Shown one piece after another: positions 1 through 12,258 of a stretch of 64,000 bases of DNA. Below the pieces are notes generated by a model, which did not search any database, was not told where the DNA came from, and saw nothing but the letters and a program-made list of their open reading frames with translations. Every line of letters starts with the position of its first letter. Positions within the stretch are counted from its first letter, which is position 1. The translations under genes were made by a program, and so were the position numbers. Source of the DNA: Yamagishiella unicocca (taxonomy: Eukaryota; Chlorophyta; Chlorophyceae; Chlamydomonadales; Volvocaceae); NCBI GenBank assembly GCA_003116995.1, contig BDSL01000024.1, forward strand, positions 620,001 through 684,000, written 5' to 3'.

Positions 1-1450
1 GACGTGTCCGACTCGATTGGTTTGCGCTTCGATCATTTCGATCGTCAGCGTGCGCCGCAGGAAGCATCAAACCTGTGGCTTATCCCGCTCTTAGTGGTTT
101 ATCCCGTCCCTGTAACCTGCCGATTCGGTTAGTAATAAAAAGGTACCGTATTACAGTGTCCGCAAGCCCGGGTGAGGCCAGGACAAGTGGGGTGGGGGGC
201 CCAGCCACATCGAGGCCTCACAGGGCCTCACCCTTCCTCACCGTGCGAAAAGCCAGCGCTAGCAGCTAGCAGATGGACCCCGAAGGCGCAGGGAAAACAG
301 GAGGAAAGACCCGCCGCGCCCAACACGACTCTCTAGCTGGCATTCACAGCAACGAATCTGGAGCACACGCATCCGATTAACTGCTTCGATCACCGGCCTC
401 CATTCCCTAACTGCTGGCTTAATATGCGGCCAGCTGGGCACGCACATGCACATCATACATGCTGCTCTGCCGCCCCGCAACGCGATGGTTCGGCCTCACG
501 CAACGAAAGCATGCACACAGCAAGGCCACTGCCACCACATACATAATCTGTCTGCCCGTCTGCGAGCATCACCCATCCAGCAACCTGCTGCGTCCATCGC
601 CGCAACCCACCATCCTCATCCTGGACCCTGAAGCTCTGAAAAACAAGCTTGCCACGCAACCGTCCTAACAAAAGATTGTGCGTGCGAGTATGACTGCGAT
701 GGGTATTAGAAAGGAGTCTCGCTTACGTTGCAAGGACTAGGATGACCACGTAGTGCCCTGTGCGGGACCACACGACAAGGGACGCCCCTATTGGGTACCG
801 AAAAAGAAAAATAGTTCGAGCTGACAGTAACTTTGTCGACTGCACACAACAGCCTAACACACCCTGTCGCGCTGTACGATGACAAGTATGATAGGATGAT
901 GGTCCTTGGTCCATATGGAAGGTGCTGAAAATGCATATTCAGCGCCTTTTGGTTTATTTGCAGGCGAGCCCCATGCATTGGTAAGTGCAGGTATGTGGAC
1001 TGCTGCGTACTAACCATGAAGACGCATGCCATCCATCCACACATGCATGTTCGATTGTATGTACGAGTACGTAAACGATGGAAACGAGGTGCTAGGCGCC
1101 ATATGCCCCAAGCCAGACATACATTGTAGCTGTGTACAGCCTTCTAAAAACTCCTCGTCGCCGTTCAACAGCACTAAATGAACACTTCGATGCGCCCGAT
1201 CGATGGCCCCACCTTATGTCTGGGGCCCAATGCAGCAGTTACTGCTACCTCAAGGCACCGCGGCGCACAACCAGAGCCAGCGCGCGAAAGGCTGGCAGCA
1301 CGCACGGTATGCCGCAGGATGTCGAAATAAGGTAGCTGGCAATATAAATGCACTATACGCATCCATGCACCCCGCGTGGCTCCAGCCACTCGTCGTCCTT
1401 GGTTCCATCCACGTCCAGTTTCTCTCCAGCTCGCTAGCTAGCCCACTTCC
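1..1450. other. No gene recognised (downstream flank of pherophorin A)
   Basis: This stretch lies beyond the stop codon of the first pherophorin-like gene. Short open frames occur on both strands, but none has a recognisable domain, consistent splice sites or a continuation. I see no RNA gene or tandem array. It is probably the 3' flank of gene A plus intergenic DNA. Confidence 0.4.
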
Positions 1451-4400
1451 TTAGTAGGTGTTCGAGTAGTACGTCTGCGGTGCAGGGATGGGGATCGGCG
1501 GAAGGGAGGTGTAGACGCGAGCTAGGCGAGCTATCCAGCTAGATAGATAGGAGCAACGCAGCAAGCAAGCCGCCGCCAGGTGCGAAGGGAGGCTGGGGGC
1601 TAGCTGCCTGCGGATTGCATCGAAAGACGCGATTTGCTTGAAACCTGGACACGACGCGAACCAGGGCGTGCAGGTTGGCGCGATTATCCGATCAGCGTTG
1701 CGTTGGAAAGGAAAGCACGTCAAGGCCGCACCCTCTCTGTTCCATACAAAATGACCCACGTGCCGCCCAACCCCATACACGTGCCGCTCTCGCTCTCCCC
1801 ACGCGTGCGCGCCCCAGCCGAACCATCGGTGACCTACCGGGCAGCATTTCCCAGTGCTGTCGTACAGCGCTGTCCACAGGAAGTTCATGCCGTCGACGGT
1901 GCCGTGCCCCAACCGCTGGTCCTTGGGCCTCTCAAAGCAGATCTTGGGTCGTCTGGACTTGAGGGTGGCCCGGTCCAATCCCAGCGAAGAGATGGTCAGC
2001 GAGTTGTCACCTTTGGGGCCCCAGGCGGCTGCAAGTCAGGAGAGAGGTCGGTCCGGCCATCCCCAGGTAGGGTGCACGTTAAAACAAACCAAGCAAGTAA
2101 GGAACTCAGCGCGCAAGCAAAGCCCTCAGTATGTAGTAAGCAAAGCCCTCAGTGTGTAGTCAAGTTGTTGATCGGCCCCACGCACCGGTTGGCCATCCCT
2201 CAGAAACCGTTCGTTTCTCCAGAGTTTTACGACCGAAGACAGAACCAAACCACGCAGCTGCCATTGATTTGGGATGGATTGCGGTGTCCGTCCATTGTGA
2301 TCCACTCGCTCGCTAAGCTGCTTGCGACGGCCCACCTATCCATGCGACGGCACTCACCGGTCAGTCGCTTGCTGGTGTACTCGCCGTCCTTCAGCGTCAT
2401 CAGGGACACGCCCAGGATTTGCTTTTTATTGTAGTCGTCCTCCAGCATCCAGAATGACATGCGGTTGAGGGCCGTCGACTTGCCGCAAGCCGACTGCATA
2501 CCGGTGCACGGGGATGGGGCGGCAGCAGTGAAGGAGAGGAAGAGCAACCACATGTTCTATCTAGGCGGCAAGCAGGCGTTTTCAGCATATCGTGGTTCCT
2601 GCGCTCCCATCATGTAAGTTTACGTGCTTACAGGACACAACATTAACAATCAGCCACTCACCAGCGGGTTGGCAGGCGAGGCAGCTTCGATTTTTATGCA
2701 GAACAGGTCCGTCGTGTTGCCAAAGATGATCTCCTCGTACTTGTCAACCACGAAGGGGGTGATGCCCGGAGTCGAGTCGCAGCTGCGAGTGGATTATTAG
2801 GAAGGCGAGGCGGCGGCAGTAGTGAGCGCGAGGTGCCTGCCGCCGCGCCACAAGGCGAGAGCGCAATTAACAATTTGCGGGGCAGAAAGTACCACTTGAG
2901 CCCTGCCTGACACGTTATTAGACGAGGTAGCAACTAACTATTTGCAGGGCGGGAGGCGGGTGCCCCGAGGCCTTGGCTCGAATGGGCGGTTGGGCGCAAG
3001 CGCTGAAGCACAACCAAGTAGGTAGTTGTTGTAACGGTTACAGTGGGTTCCAGACCAAGAGGTCGAACCATCGGGCGCATCGCCTGACACTAAACAAGAC
3101 GGAGGAAACAAAGACCGGCATGCACCGAATCAAAGGCAAACCACCAGAACACCAAGTTGACAAGTAGGTGGTCGATGATGGAGATGGTCGGTATGATGGT
3201 ACATGGGCCAGCTAGGGCTGCTGCATCGCGTATGCATCCCCAAACCGTCACTGCACGCAACCATGCAGCACGTGTGGTCAGACGATTGTCCCGCTTGATA
3301 GGAGTGAGGAAGGCACCAGGTGGGCCGCACGACGTGGATGGGCTTACTTGGAGTTGGGGAACGGCATCACCTCCGGTTCGTACTCCCAGCCTTCGCGATC
3401 TGGCTCCACGCACAGGTTCGGAGCGTCGTAGTAGAACGGGGTGCACTTGGTGTCCAAGGAGTTGCTACCGAGCTGCGCGCTGTAGAAGCGGACGGTGCTA
3501 CCGTACAGGGCCATGGGGCACTGCGAGCATTGCGTAGGTAGGAGGCGGGCCAAGCACGCACGGCAGCGTCGTCAGCCACCAGCAGCAGCAGCGTGCCATT
3601 ATCGCAACACCGTGGGAAGAGCGCGCTGCGCTACTAACACAGGGCACCAGATAGATAGGTAGACGGCGCAGCGGAGACGCCGCCCGACCAGCAGACCAAG
3701 TTAAGTGGGAGAGCGGCGAACGGGTACCTACTTGCACTCCCCCGTTCGCGGATTCGCGGATTCTCTTCTAACCCCCCCGTTCATTCCCGTACCCCCTTAG
3801 CGCATGTACGAACCCAACCGTAACCCGCCGCTGCCACGCGCACGCACCATTTCGTCTGTGAGGTCATAGATGTACACCATCTGCTCCCGAAGCTCGCTCT
3901 CTGCCCGCATGCGTGCGATCATGGCCTTGCCCGCGGCCTCACTCGCGATGGTCCCACACAGGCGGAGGCTGGTGCGGTCACAGATGGGGTGCTGGAAGCC
4001 GCTGAGAATGCTGCCATCCGCTCGGTAGTCGTCCAGAAACCGCGGTGCCCCAATGTACTCGCAGCAGCTGCCGTACTTGTAGAACCGGGGGTCAAAGTCG
4101 GCCAGCATGCAGCCCTTCTTGCTGAGGAAGTCGTACTCCGTGCTGGATGCCTTGCCGTCAGCAGCGCCCACCACGTCCCATACGAAGCAGCTCTCGCAAG
4201 TGCCGTTTGGGGCCGCCGGAGGCGCCGGCCGACCGCGGCTGACCGGGCAGCACCCTGCGTCGGAGCTGACCAGCGCCGCTGACCATTTGGTGTCGCCCAC
4301 TGCCAGGCGGCTGAGAGAGCTGCAGTTGCCGCTGCTGGGCAGCTTGATGCACAGCTGGGCGCCGGTTGAGCCAATGGTGGTGGCATCTAGGCTCAGTCCG

Positions 4401-5520
4401 GGGACGGTGAGCACCCGCTTGGTCTTGGGGCAGGACACGGGCCGGCTGACGGCCACGTCGGAGAGGGGTCGGCCGTTCAGTGTTGCGCTGATGGTGGCTC
4501 CGTCGCATTCGGCATCTGGGTGGTCAGGGGTGCCGTGAGGCAGGAGTGCAGATACGTGCTTCATCATCGATATGTGGTGGTTGGTGACGCGGGGGTGGTA
4601 AAACATAACCGTTTTACGCGACGGGACAGGATAGTCGGCGCATGGTCGTCGGACACCGAGTTTGTGGGCGCATGCTGGAGCACTGCAATTAATGCGGGCT
4701 TTGAGCAACTATAGCCGGGTTAACTGGGCGTAGGCCTCTTGGGCATGAGGCTGTACGGCAGAATGCCACTAGTCCGTGTTCTCAGGACTTAGGGCTAGGC
4801 GTGCTGGCAAGTAGTCTATCTTGTTCTGTTGTTCGGCAGGGAATCGGCCCTCTAATCCGTCGAGTACCGATGGTACCAGTGACATGTAACGTGGAATGGC
4901 AATGACAACGTATCACATAGCGCTTGTTAACATGCATGACCCTACCCTCCGGACCCATTTGGCGCGACGTTCAAAATGGACAGGCAACCCACCACATAAA
5001 TAAGTTCATTCTTCACAAGCACAGAAACGCGGGGTTCGAAGCGAACCGCTGTGCGTACGCCTGGGTCATCGGCATGGCTGCCAGCTCGCCGACACGACGT
5101 GTCGTAAACCGCTGCTGAGGGTTGACGCCTGCGCTGACATGTTGCCTGATGGAACGCCTTTCAGCATTACCTCATGAAGACTTACTGGCGCTCAAAACGA
5201 AATTCGCGACATCGCTTTTCTTGCAGCAGGAGCTCGAACTGGTGCACGCGCGAACTCGTACAATGAAGCAGTACACATTCGGCGCCGGCTTGGTTGCTTG
5301 CGGCGACACGGCATACATGCTCGCAGTAGGGCTGCTTGAGCATTTTCCGTATGGAAATGTGGAGCTCTGTCCGGTCGCCACGGAGGCCCTGCGTGCAAGC
5401 ATCATATCCGACACCGATTACGTTCCGCGCGCTCTCAAGCCCTTCCCTTACGCCATCTGGTAAAATAACATACCATATAATGGTGAAAGCCAACGAAGCT
5501 AGGACCGTTGGGGTCCTCAT
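1451..5520 (-). CDS. Pherophorin-like secreted matrix protein, copy A
   Basis: The model is 520 aa in eight exons: 5520-5474, 5388-5186, 4515-3848, 3520-3348, 2782-2662, 2493-2358, 2028-1838 and 1474-1451 (TAA). Every junction is GT-AG and in phase. Exon 1 plus the start of exon 2 encode a signal peptide (MRTPTVLASLAFTIIW). Module 1 (about residues 24-175) has the pherophorin pattern: FPYGKC, a YCF segment, an LTVPGL strand, a QLCIKLPSSGNC segment and a closing CCP. A short hinge, SRGRPAPPAAP, replaces the long Hyp-rich rod of classical pherophorins. The C-terminal part (about 190-513) ends in a second module (LWTALYDSTGKCCP) and the tail TYYSNTY. The expected role, from family knowledge, is an extracellular-matrix or cell-wall glycoprotein; the ligand is unknown. 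B and C are paralogues. Intron 2 carries a dispersed repeat near 4600, and intron 4 carries a full-length short retroelement. Confidence 0.87.
3015..3169 (-). mobile_element. Full-length short retroelement (SINE-like), 137 bp, with 9-bp target-site duplication
   Basis: The element is 3024-3160, flanked by a perfect direct repeat CAAGTAGGT at 3015-3023 and 3161-3169. Read on the minus strand it has a box-B-like GGTTCGACCTC, then a segment with TGGTCTGGAACCCACTG, and ends in TAACCGTTACAACAAC. The same 3' end recurs at many sites in this window, and many copies are 5'-truncated. That pattern plus the duplication fits target-primed reverse transcription. It lies in intron 4 of pherophorin copy A. 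The assignment to SINEs (RNA polymerase III, tRNA-related) is an inference from the box-B-like motif; the A box is not convincing. Confidence 0.75.
4590..4685 (+). repeat. Dispersed repeat shared with 59135-59222
   Basis: About 90 bp here, beginning near GGTAAAACATAACCGTTTTA and containing GACGGGACAGGATAGT, CATGGTCGTCGGACACC and TTTGTGGGCGCATGCTG, is nearly repeated at 59135-59222 in the same orientation. Both copies lie in introns (pherophorin A intron 2; VHS-GAT gene intron 4). The start is an imperfect palindrome around AAAACCGTTTTA. No coding potential. It is probably a small non-autonomous element; I could not define target-site duplications. Confidence 0.6.
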
Positions 5521-7743
5521 TGTTCCAAGCAGGTTGGGCGAAAGCTGGGAGCGCTTGAGCAGCTGCGATTAACCGATCGCCAAGCAGACAATCGCATTTT
5601 ACATTATTTAGCTATGCTTATAACTGCGAGGACGGTTGGACTGCAGCATCGATTGATGACGTGCCGCACGGGGCAGGGAGCTGGGAAGAAGGAGGCGAAA
5701 GCCCGGCTGTCAGCTCGGTCCCGTCGAAGGGTTGCAACGAGAAGGTTTTGGAATGCGGTCATTCGTATACTTGCACAAAGAGGCAGTTCTGCAAGGATGC
5801 ATAGAGCGCGCTGCTCGTGGTTGGCCTACCTGCTAGACGGCTCAAGAGCGGCTCAAGCATGTTCGTCCATCATGAACATTACACAGGACGTGGAAGGCTA
5901 GTGATCGGGCTCTTCATTTCGGAGTCTGCGAATAGTCTACAGTGCGTGGGCCCATGGGCCCGTGGCGGGCGAATAATTGAAGTGCGGCGCAGCGCCTATT
6001 GACGAGGCAGAACGAATAAGGTAACCAACATGTTCAGCATACGCTCGCTGCCGCAGCTTGGCTTGCTCTTTGTCCTAAAACGCAAACACCTTCGCCTTGC
6101 CAGTGACCCTTGGGAGCTATGGGACACTATGGGACCAGGGGAGACCGTGGGTGGATAACCTGGACAGAACGCTGCACCGCGAGCCAGGCGGGCGGCACAA
6201 GCCATTCCACCTTTTCATAGCCGTCCCCATCTAGGCTTTCAGTTCTGTTCAGTTCTTCTTCCTCATGTGTCGTGGTACGCGTTTCTCCTTAACTAGCTGC
6301 CGCGCCAGACCAAGTTGAGACAGGCTCGGTGCAACAGAGGTGGTGTTTTCACGTTGCACCTGAGCGTTCGAGGTGTGCCTCTTGAGCGACTGATGCCATA
6401 CCGGCCGACGCGATGTATGCCACTGTACCACATACGGACCGCCCCGGCGCTCGAGCACCTATCCCTGCATGCCAGAACTGTAGTATGTGAGCCACATCGC
6501 TCGGGCGTTTACCACGATCAGGCGTGTTTCGCCGTGACACGCCGTTACGAGGGCAGCCCGAACGGGGCCGCGGCGGTCCCCACAAGGCCCTTCCAGCGCG
6601 AGCGAGCAGTTGTCGTACTCTTCGCGTGCGTACACTGCACACAATCCAGAACTACTACCGGTACAGGGTACACGCGGTTACATGCTTACTTACATCTTGC
6701 TGCTGCAAGCAAGAAGTACGGTAACTAAAAAATCTATCTGCGAGTCCGGCGGCGGGCACCGCATGCATCCGCGGCGAAACTTTGCGCCTGGCGGCGGGGG
6801 CCTGCTGTCAATAATAATGCCCTCCCGTCGAAATCATTGGCCCTTCTTGGCGAGTGGCTCAGCAAGGACCAGGTCGCGCCCGAAACCTGCGCATCCGTCC
6901 TGTGCTGTCCTGTGCTCATCCATGCGCATCCATAGCGCAGTTTCTCCTGTCCTGTTACTAGCGAGCTACGCTCATACATCAAGGAGGTGAAATGACCGCT
7001 ATTATATACCGAAGACGCTGCGTGCCTCACAGCAACCGCCAAACACAACTGACCGAACGAGAACAATAACCGTTCCCTGCCCACAGCAGACGACGTTCCT
7101 GTGCAGACAGGAAAGAAAAACGAGACGGGCCCGCCCGGGCCAGCGTACGTCGGCCAATGCATGGGCACCTCTCTGGCACCTGTATGTTGACAAGCGAGCA
7201 TTTGCCCGGTACACTTTGCAAGGAGCAATAATTACGTAATGCACCTCACGGAATGACGCACGGCAGAAGTAAGCCAAATGGTGGGCGGAGGCCAACCCTG
7301 CTTCCTTTATTCCGGGATCCACCCACGCAACACAAACGTAATTTAATGTTTCGCCCATCCAGCAGCGCGCGGTACACGAAAAACCACAACCGTCACGGCG
7401 CCTTGCCAACCCCCAACTAACAAATGAACCCTCCCCAGCCGCCGCATCACCTCTCGGAAGCTCCGTCCTGCTGCTGCGTGCTTGATTGGCCATCCATCCC
7501 CAACCATCACCACCTAAAAAATGATGCTAATTCAGCACCACTGTAACCGTTACAACAACCACCGTTGCCCACGGACATCAAGCAACGCTCTTATTGACAT
7601 CATCCAAATGTTTGCATCCCTGCTCGCTGATTGCATCGGCTGCGGTGCCAGGAACAACAAGCCAACGAAGCTGCTGCACATGCTTGACGACGAGGAGCAG
7701 CAGCAATTCCATTGGGCGACGTGTATCCCCCGATTTGCGTACT
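5521..7743. other. Intergenic between pherophorin copies A and B
   Basis: About 2.2 kb between the start of copy A and the stop of copy B. It must hold the promoter of A (just above 5520 on the minus strand) and the 3' UTR of B. AT-rich patches occur near 5590-5620. A trace of the short retroelement 3' end lies at 7538-7560. No further gene recognised. Confidence 0.4.
7538..7560 (+). mobile_element. 3'-end remnant of the short retroelement
   Basis: Only the diagnostic end CACTGTAACCGTTACAACAA is present, followed by CC. This is a severely 5'-truncated or decayed copy, in the plus orientation, just downstream of pherophorin copy B. Confidence 0.5.
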
Positions 7744-10700
7744 TCAGTAGATGTTGGAGTAGTACGTCTGCATTCAAGAATTGGGAATTGCCGGTCAACG
7801 CGCGTGATCGCGACGCATGGTAAGGGCTGTCCCTATCTAGCATGGTAGAGAGGTAGTTCCAAGCAAGGCCCACATACACAGAGGGCGCAAACCGCCCTCA
7901 GTGACCCCGACGACAGAGCCCCTTCCGTTTCAATGGCTCGCTTAATTTCATGCTGCTGAGGATCGCAACTAGACAACAACGTGTTCATTTGTGCGTAGGA
8001 GTATATAACTTACACACACATAAAACGGAATTGATAACGCCACGCTATCTAACTTACAGTTCACATGAGTCACGACAAGCTCACGACAGCGCGCGACTTC
8101 GTTGTAAGCGCGCGCGCACGCACGCGCAGAGTGAACCTACCGGGCAGCACTTCCCGCTGCTGTCGTACAGCGCCGTCCACATGAAGTGTGAGCCGTCGAC
8201 CGAGTCATAACCGATGTCTGAGCCCTTCTCCCTCTCGAAGCAGATCTTGGGGCGGCTGGACTTGACGGTTGCCAGATCCAATCCCAGCGCAGAAATGAAC
8301 ATCGCGTTGTCACCATCAGGACCCCAGGAAGCTGCGAGCGGGCGAAGCGAACAGCGCTTTAGTTGAACTCGGCGGCTTGGATGACATGGATGGAGTGCGA
8401 GCCACGATGGCGGACGGCAGGCCACAAGCCAGTTACGGCGGCTATCTAGCTGGCGATGTGCGCTGGCTAGATGGTATGGTCTATCGCCATGGTTGATTAA
8501 TTCCAGTGCAGCCACATCCTGGCGCCATGAAATGCTCAATAAACTTGACCCCATCCATTGGGCGGGGCAGGTATGCTTGGGCATCAGGAACCAGCACAGG
8601 CCAGCACTCGCGAACCAGCACTCGTGAAAAGGCGAATCTGACCATCTAGGCTAATGGAATCCAGACCTTCCCTTAAAACCATTATATCAGATATGGCTCG
8701 TCCAGCAGCGCAGCGCACTCACTTTTCAGGCGCCGGCCCGCGTACTCGCTGCCCTTCAGGGCAAGCAGGTACACGCCTAGGTAGCCCTTCTTGGATTCCT
8801 TGGTGTCGTACAGCCAGAATGACATTCGGTCAATCCGCGTCGACTTGCCGCAAGCGGACTGCGTGTTGCGCGGAGCGGTCGGTCGGAACCAATGAGGGAG
8901 GTATGCGCGAACTGCCGCCACTCCCATGTCCATCCAATTATATGCGGCAATCAATAGGGGTCGCCGAGTATTGCAGCAAGGTTGGCGTACGCGCTGTGCT
9001 TGCCGCCTATGGACGCGCGCAGGGCCTGATAAGTATGCACGTCGCCAAGCGGAACACCTCGAGGCGGGTGCGCTACTCCTCCCTATGTAAAACCATAGCT
9101 TATTACTTTGGCCGGCACCGCCCGCACGTTCGAGCAACTAACCAGCAGTGTCGGCTATGTACGGGCGGTACCGACGGGCGCTACGTACGACGGTGGTAGC
9201 TAGACGACGGGCGCTACGTACGACGGTGGTAGCTAGACACGTCAATACAACTGCCATGCGTCTAGCTAATAATTGGCGCAACTAGCGCGGCCGCCGTCGC
9301 TCAAATATGGTACGTACACGGTCTACGGCAAGGGGACATGTGTGGGTGTTCCAGCTGACGACGCGAACCGAGCCAAATCCGGCCCTACCAAACGCGAACC
9401 GAGCCAAATCCGGCCCTACCAAACGCGAACCGAGCCAAATCCGGCCCGACCAAACGCGAACTAAGTCAAATCCGGCCCTACCAAACGCGAACCGAGCCAA
9501 ATCCGGCCCTACCAAACGCGAACTGAGTCAAATCTGGCGACCTGCCTGAGGCTGCACGGGCATGACCGTGGCGACGTTGATGCAGTACATATCCGTTGTG
9601 TTGCCGAAGCGAACATCCTCGTACGGCTCAACCATGAAGGGAGTGATGCCGGGGGTCGAGTCACAGCTGCCGTGCGACCAGGGGGCGGCGTGGTTAGGTA
9701 GGTAAGCAGGTACAGTTGCGCACGTGCGTAGATGGCACGTGGCTGCTGGAGATCGATCTGGAGGGTGTCGCGACAGCCACGTAACTCGCATGAACCTCCG
9801 TGGCGGAGGTTTATGTAGCGTGAACGTCCGTGGCGGAGGAGGTTGATTATGCAGCGAACGCCCTGCGGGCACTGCTGCCTATTGAGGCTTGCGCGCGCAA
9901 GCCACCAGCGCACTTCGTGTCTCGGCTATCCCGCCCGCTTGCTGACTGCCTGGGCACGCCGGGCACCTGCATGCTGCTCGCTGGTCATGCGAATGCTACA
10001 GTCTTCCGCATACATATACCACCCCCGAGAGGCCCCCGCCGACATATGTACACCGGGTGTAGGGCCTTACTTGTCGTTGGGGAAGGGTTCGATGCCCGGA
10101 TCGTACTCCCATTCGTCCCTGGCTGGCCGGACGCAGATGCCCGGGATGGTGTAGCTGAACGGGGTGCACCGATTATCGAAGGCGTTGCTGCCGGGCACGG
10201 CGCTGTAGAAGCGGACGGTGGCGTCGATGAGAGCCATGGGGCACTGCGAGGTCGTACGGCAAGCAGGCAGGAGGATCAGGTGACGACTGTGAGAGGATAG
10301 AGCGCCGGGCGGGGCATTAACGCTGCTGGTAGATAGGTAATGCTAGCAAGCATACATGTTTTGTTGCAGCACCCTTGCCGAGTCTGGCACTTTCCGCGTC
10401 GAGCCTATGATCCCTCTCTTGGTATTATCCCTTTCCTTATGTCACCGTTTCGCTTGGCGAAGGCACCCCATCTAATCGATCCTTTCGTATGTTTTACGGC
10501 ATAGTTAGTTGGCTTCACGGACCCGTCGCCAACTCCTGCGTGGGCCTCATCAGGCCGCTAATCCCTCCCAGCAGCGGGTTCGTTACTGCGAGTTGTTCCG
10601 AAAGGAGTACACGTGTATGCAGCAGCGGCAGTGGGAGTCGGCGGCGGGCGCTAGCTAACACACTGTATGTACGTAACACTTGCAAGAGCTAGATAGCATC

Positions 10701-12258
10701 AACCCCGGTATGCCCCTACACATTCCCCTTATTATCCACCAACAGCCTGCTCGGCCGCCGTATTGGCCACCTTTACGCATCTATCCCGTATGTTCCTGCT
10801 GACGATCCAGGATCAATACTATGTCGTACCATGTCATCTGTGATGTCGTATGCATACGTCGTGTAACCGCCGAGGCCGTTCTCCTCCCATTCCATGATCA
10901 TGGCCTGTCCCACCTCCTCGCTGGCTATGGTCCCACACATGCGAAGACTGCTGCGGTCACACACGGCGCGGTCGAAGCCGCCCAGGATGACGCCTTTCTC
11001 CTTATAGCTCACAAACATGGACGTCTTCAGGTAATCCCCGGCGTACTGGCAGCAAGAGACGACGCCAGATAGCGTCTCCACCGCCCCAATCAGGCAATTG
11101 TTGCGGCTCAAGAAATCGTACTTGGCGGTAGCGGCCGTATCATCTGGGCCCACCACCTCCCACACGAAGCAGCTCTGGCAAGTGCCGTTTGCGGGAAGCG
11201 GCTTCGGGCGGCCGCGGCTGACGGGGCAGCACTTGCCGTCGGAGCTGATAAGTGCTGCCGACCAAGCGCTGCCACCCACTGCCAGGCGATAGAATGAGCT
11301 GCAGTTGCCGCTGCTGGGCAGCTTGAGGCACAGCTGGGCGCCCGCATCACCGATGGTCGTCGTGTTGAGCTGCAGGCCGGGGACGGTGAGCACGCGCCTG
11401 TTGGCTGGAGCTGTTGCTGGTCGGCTGATGACAACGTTGGGGAGGGGTCGGTTGTTTAACGTGGCGGTGATGACGGCGCCGTCGCACAGGGGATCTGGGG
11501 TACGTAGGATAGACACGCATATGCATTCATGGAGTACGTAGTTACATGCAGGGTGAAGTGCAGGTATGGCAAACCCAAGCGGAGGCAAATGCACATAAAT
11601 TCCGCGTGTCCGGTTTGGCCCTGCTGCGTACTTGCTTGCTGTGGGTAATGTTTCGTCAGTAAGATATGTATGTTGACATCCTCTCGCCCTTCAGTTGTGG
11701 ATGAACGGGAGGAGTCAAGGGCATGGCCTGCTGTATGTGAATAGCGGGATTGGGACCATTCGGCGGGCGCCCCACGCCACTAGTTAGGTCGTCAAGCCAT
11801 GCCATGCGGACGTGAGGCAGCGGGAACGCGCACGGCCTGATGTCGTGTGTCCGCGCGACGAACATCCCAACGGAACCAGGGGACATGTACACACTCACTC
11901 GCGTGTAGTATGAAGTTCGCTATATTACCCTTCCTGCAGCATGAGTTCTGACTGCTGCTGCAGTTGGTCCGGGCCTGTAGGATAAAACAGTAGGTGTTCG
12001 GTGCCGGCTTCATGACATAGGGCAACACCTCATGTTGGCTCGCACTCGGGCTAGTGATGCACTTTTGGTAGGGAAAGGGAGAGCTGTGTACATCCGCAAT
12101 GGAGACCCTGCTTGAAGGCAGTGGCAGCAGTCCGAATGCCCCGTTATATAAGCTGACGACCTTTGGTAAGCAAAATCCTCAATGGTCCACACCAATAACA
12201 CTTACGATGTTATAATAATAATAGGTAATACTAGCACTCGGCTCAGATAGTTCACCAT
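7744..12258 (-). CDS. Pherophorin-like secreted matrix protein, copy B
   Basis: The model is 523 aa in eight exons: 12258-12206, 12107-11899, 11494-10830, 10243-10071, 9666-9546, 8858-8723, 8331-8141 and 7767-7744 (TGA). It starts with a signal peptide (MVNYLSRVLVLPIIIITS). Module 1 contains SSPFPYQKC, YCFIL, LTVPGL and KCCPVSRGRP. The C-terminal module ends LYDSSGKCCP plus TYYSNIY. Exon lengths and phases match A and C (for example 121 and 136 nt for exons 5 and 6). One oddity is the donor after exon 5: it reads CAG|GCAGGT, so it is either a GC-AG intron or a damaged site. A 31-bp minisatellite begins a few bases into that intron. The exon 5 boundary is set by its 121-nt length in the paralogues. 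Role as for copy A. Confidence 0.83.
9173..9236 (+). repeat. Tandem duplication of about 32 bp
   Basis: The segment GACGGGCGCTACGTACGACG followed by GTGGTAGCTAGA occurs twice back to back. It lies in intron 5 of pherophorin copy B. Confidence 0.8.
9367..9545 (+). repeat. 31-bp minisatellite abutting a splice donor
   Basis: Five full units and one partial unit of 31 bp (each beginning ACCGAGCCAAATCCGGCCC or a close variant) run from 9367 to about 9540. They lie in intron 5 of pherophorin copy B, whose donor is at 9545/9546, so the array reaches to within a few bases of the 5' splice site. Confidence 0.9.

Noticed and set aside
4520..4714. Extension of pherophorin A exon 3 upstream (CSAPACAHKLGVRRPCADYP)
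   Set aside because: This part is the dispersed repeat shared with 59121-59222; the exon starts at the acceptor before 4515.
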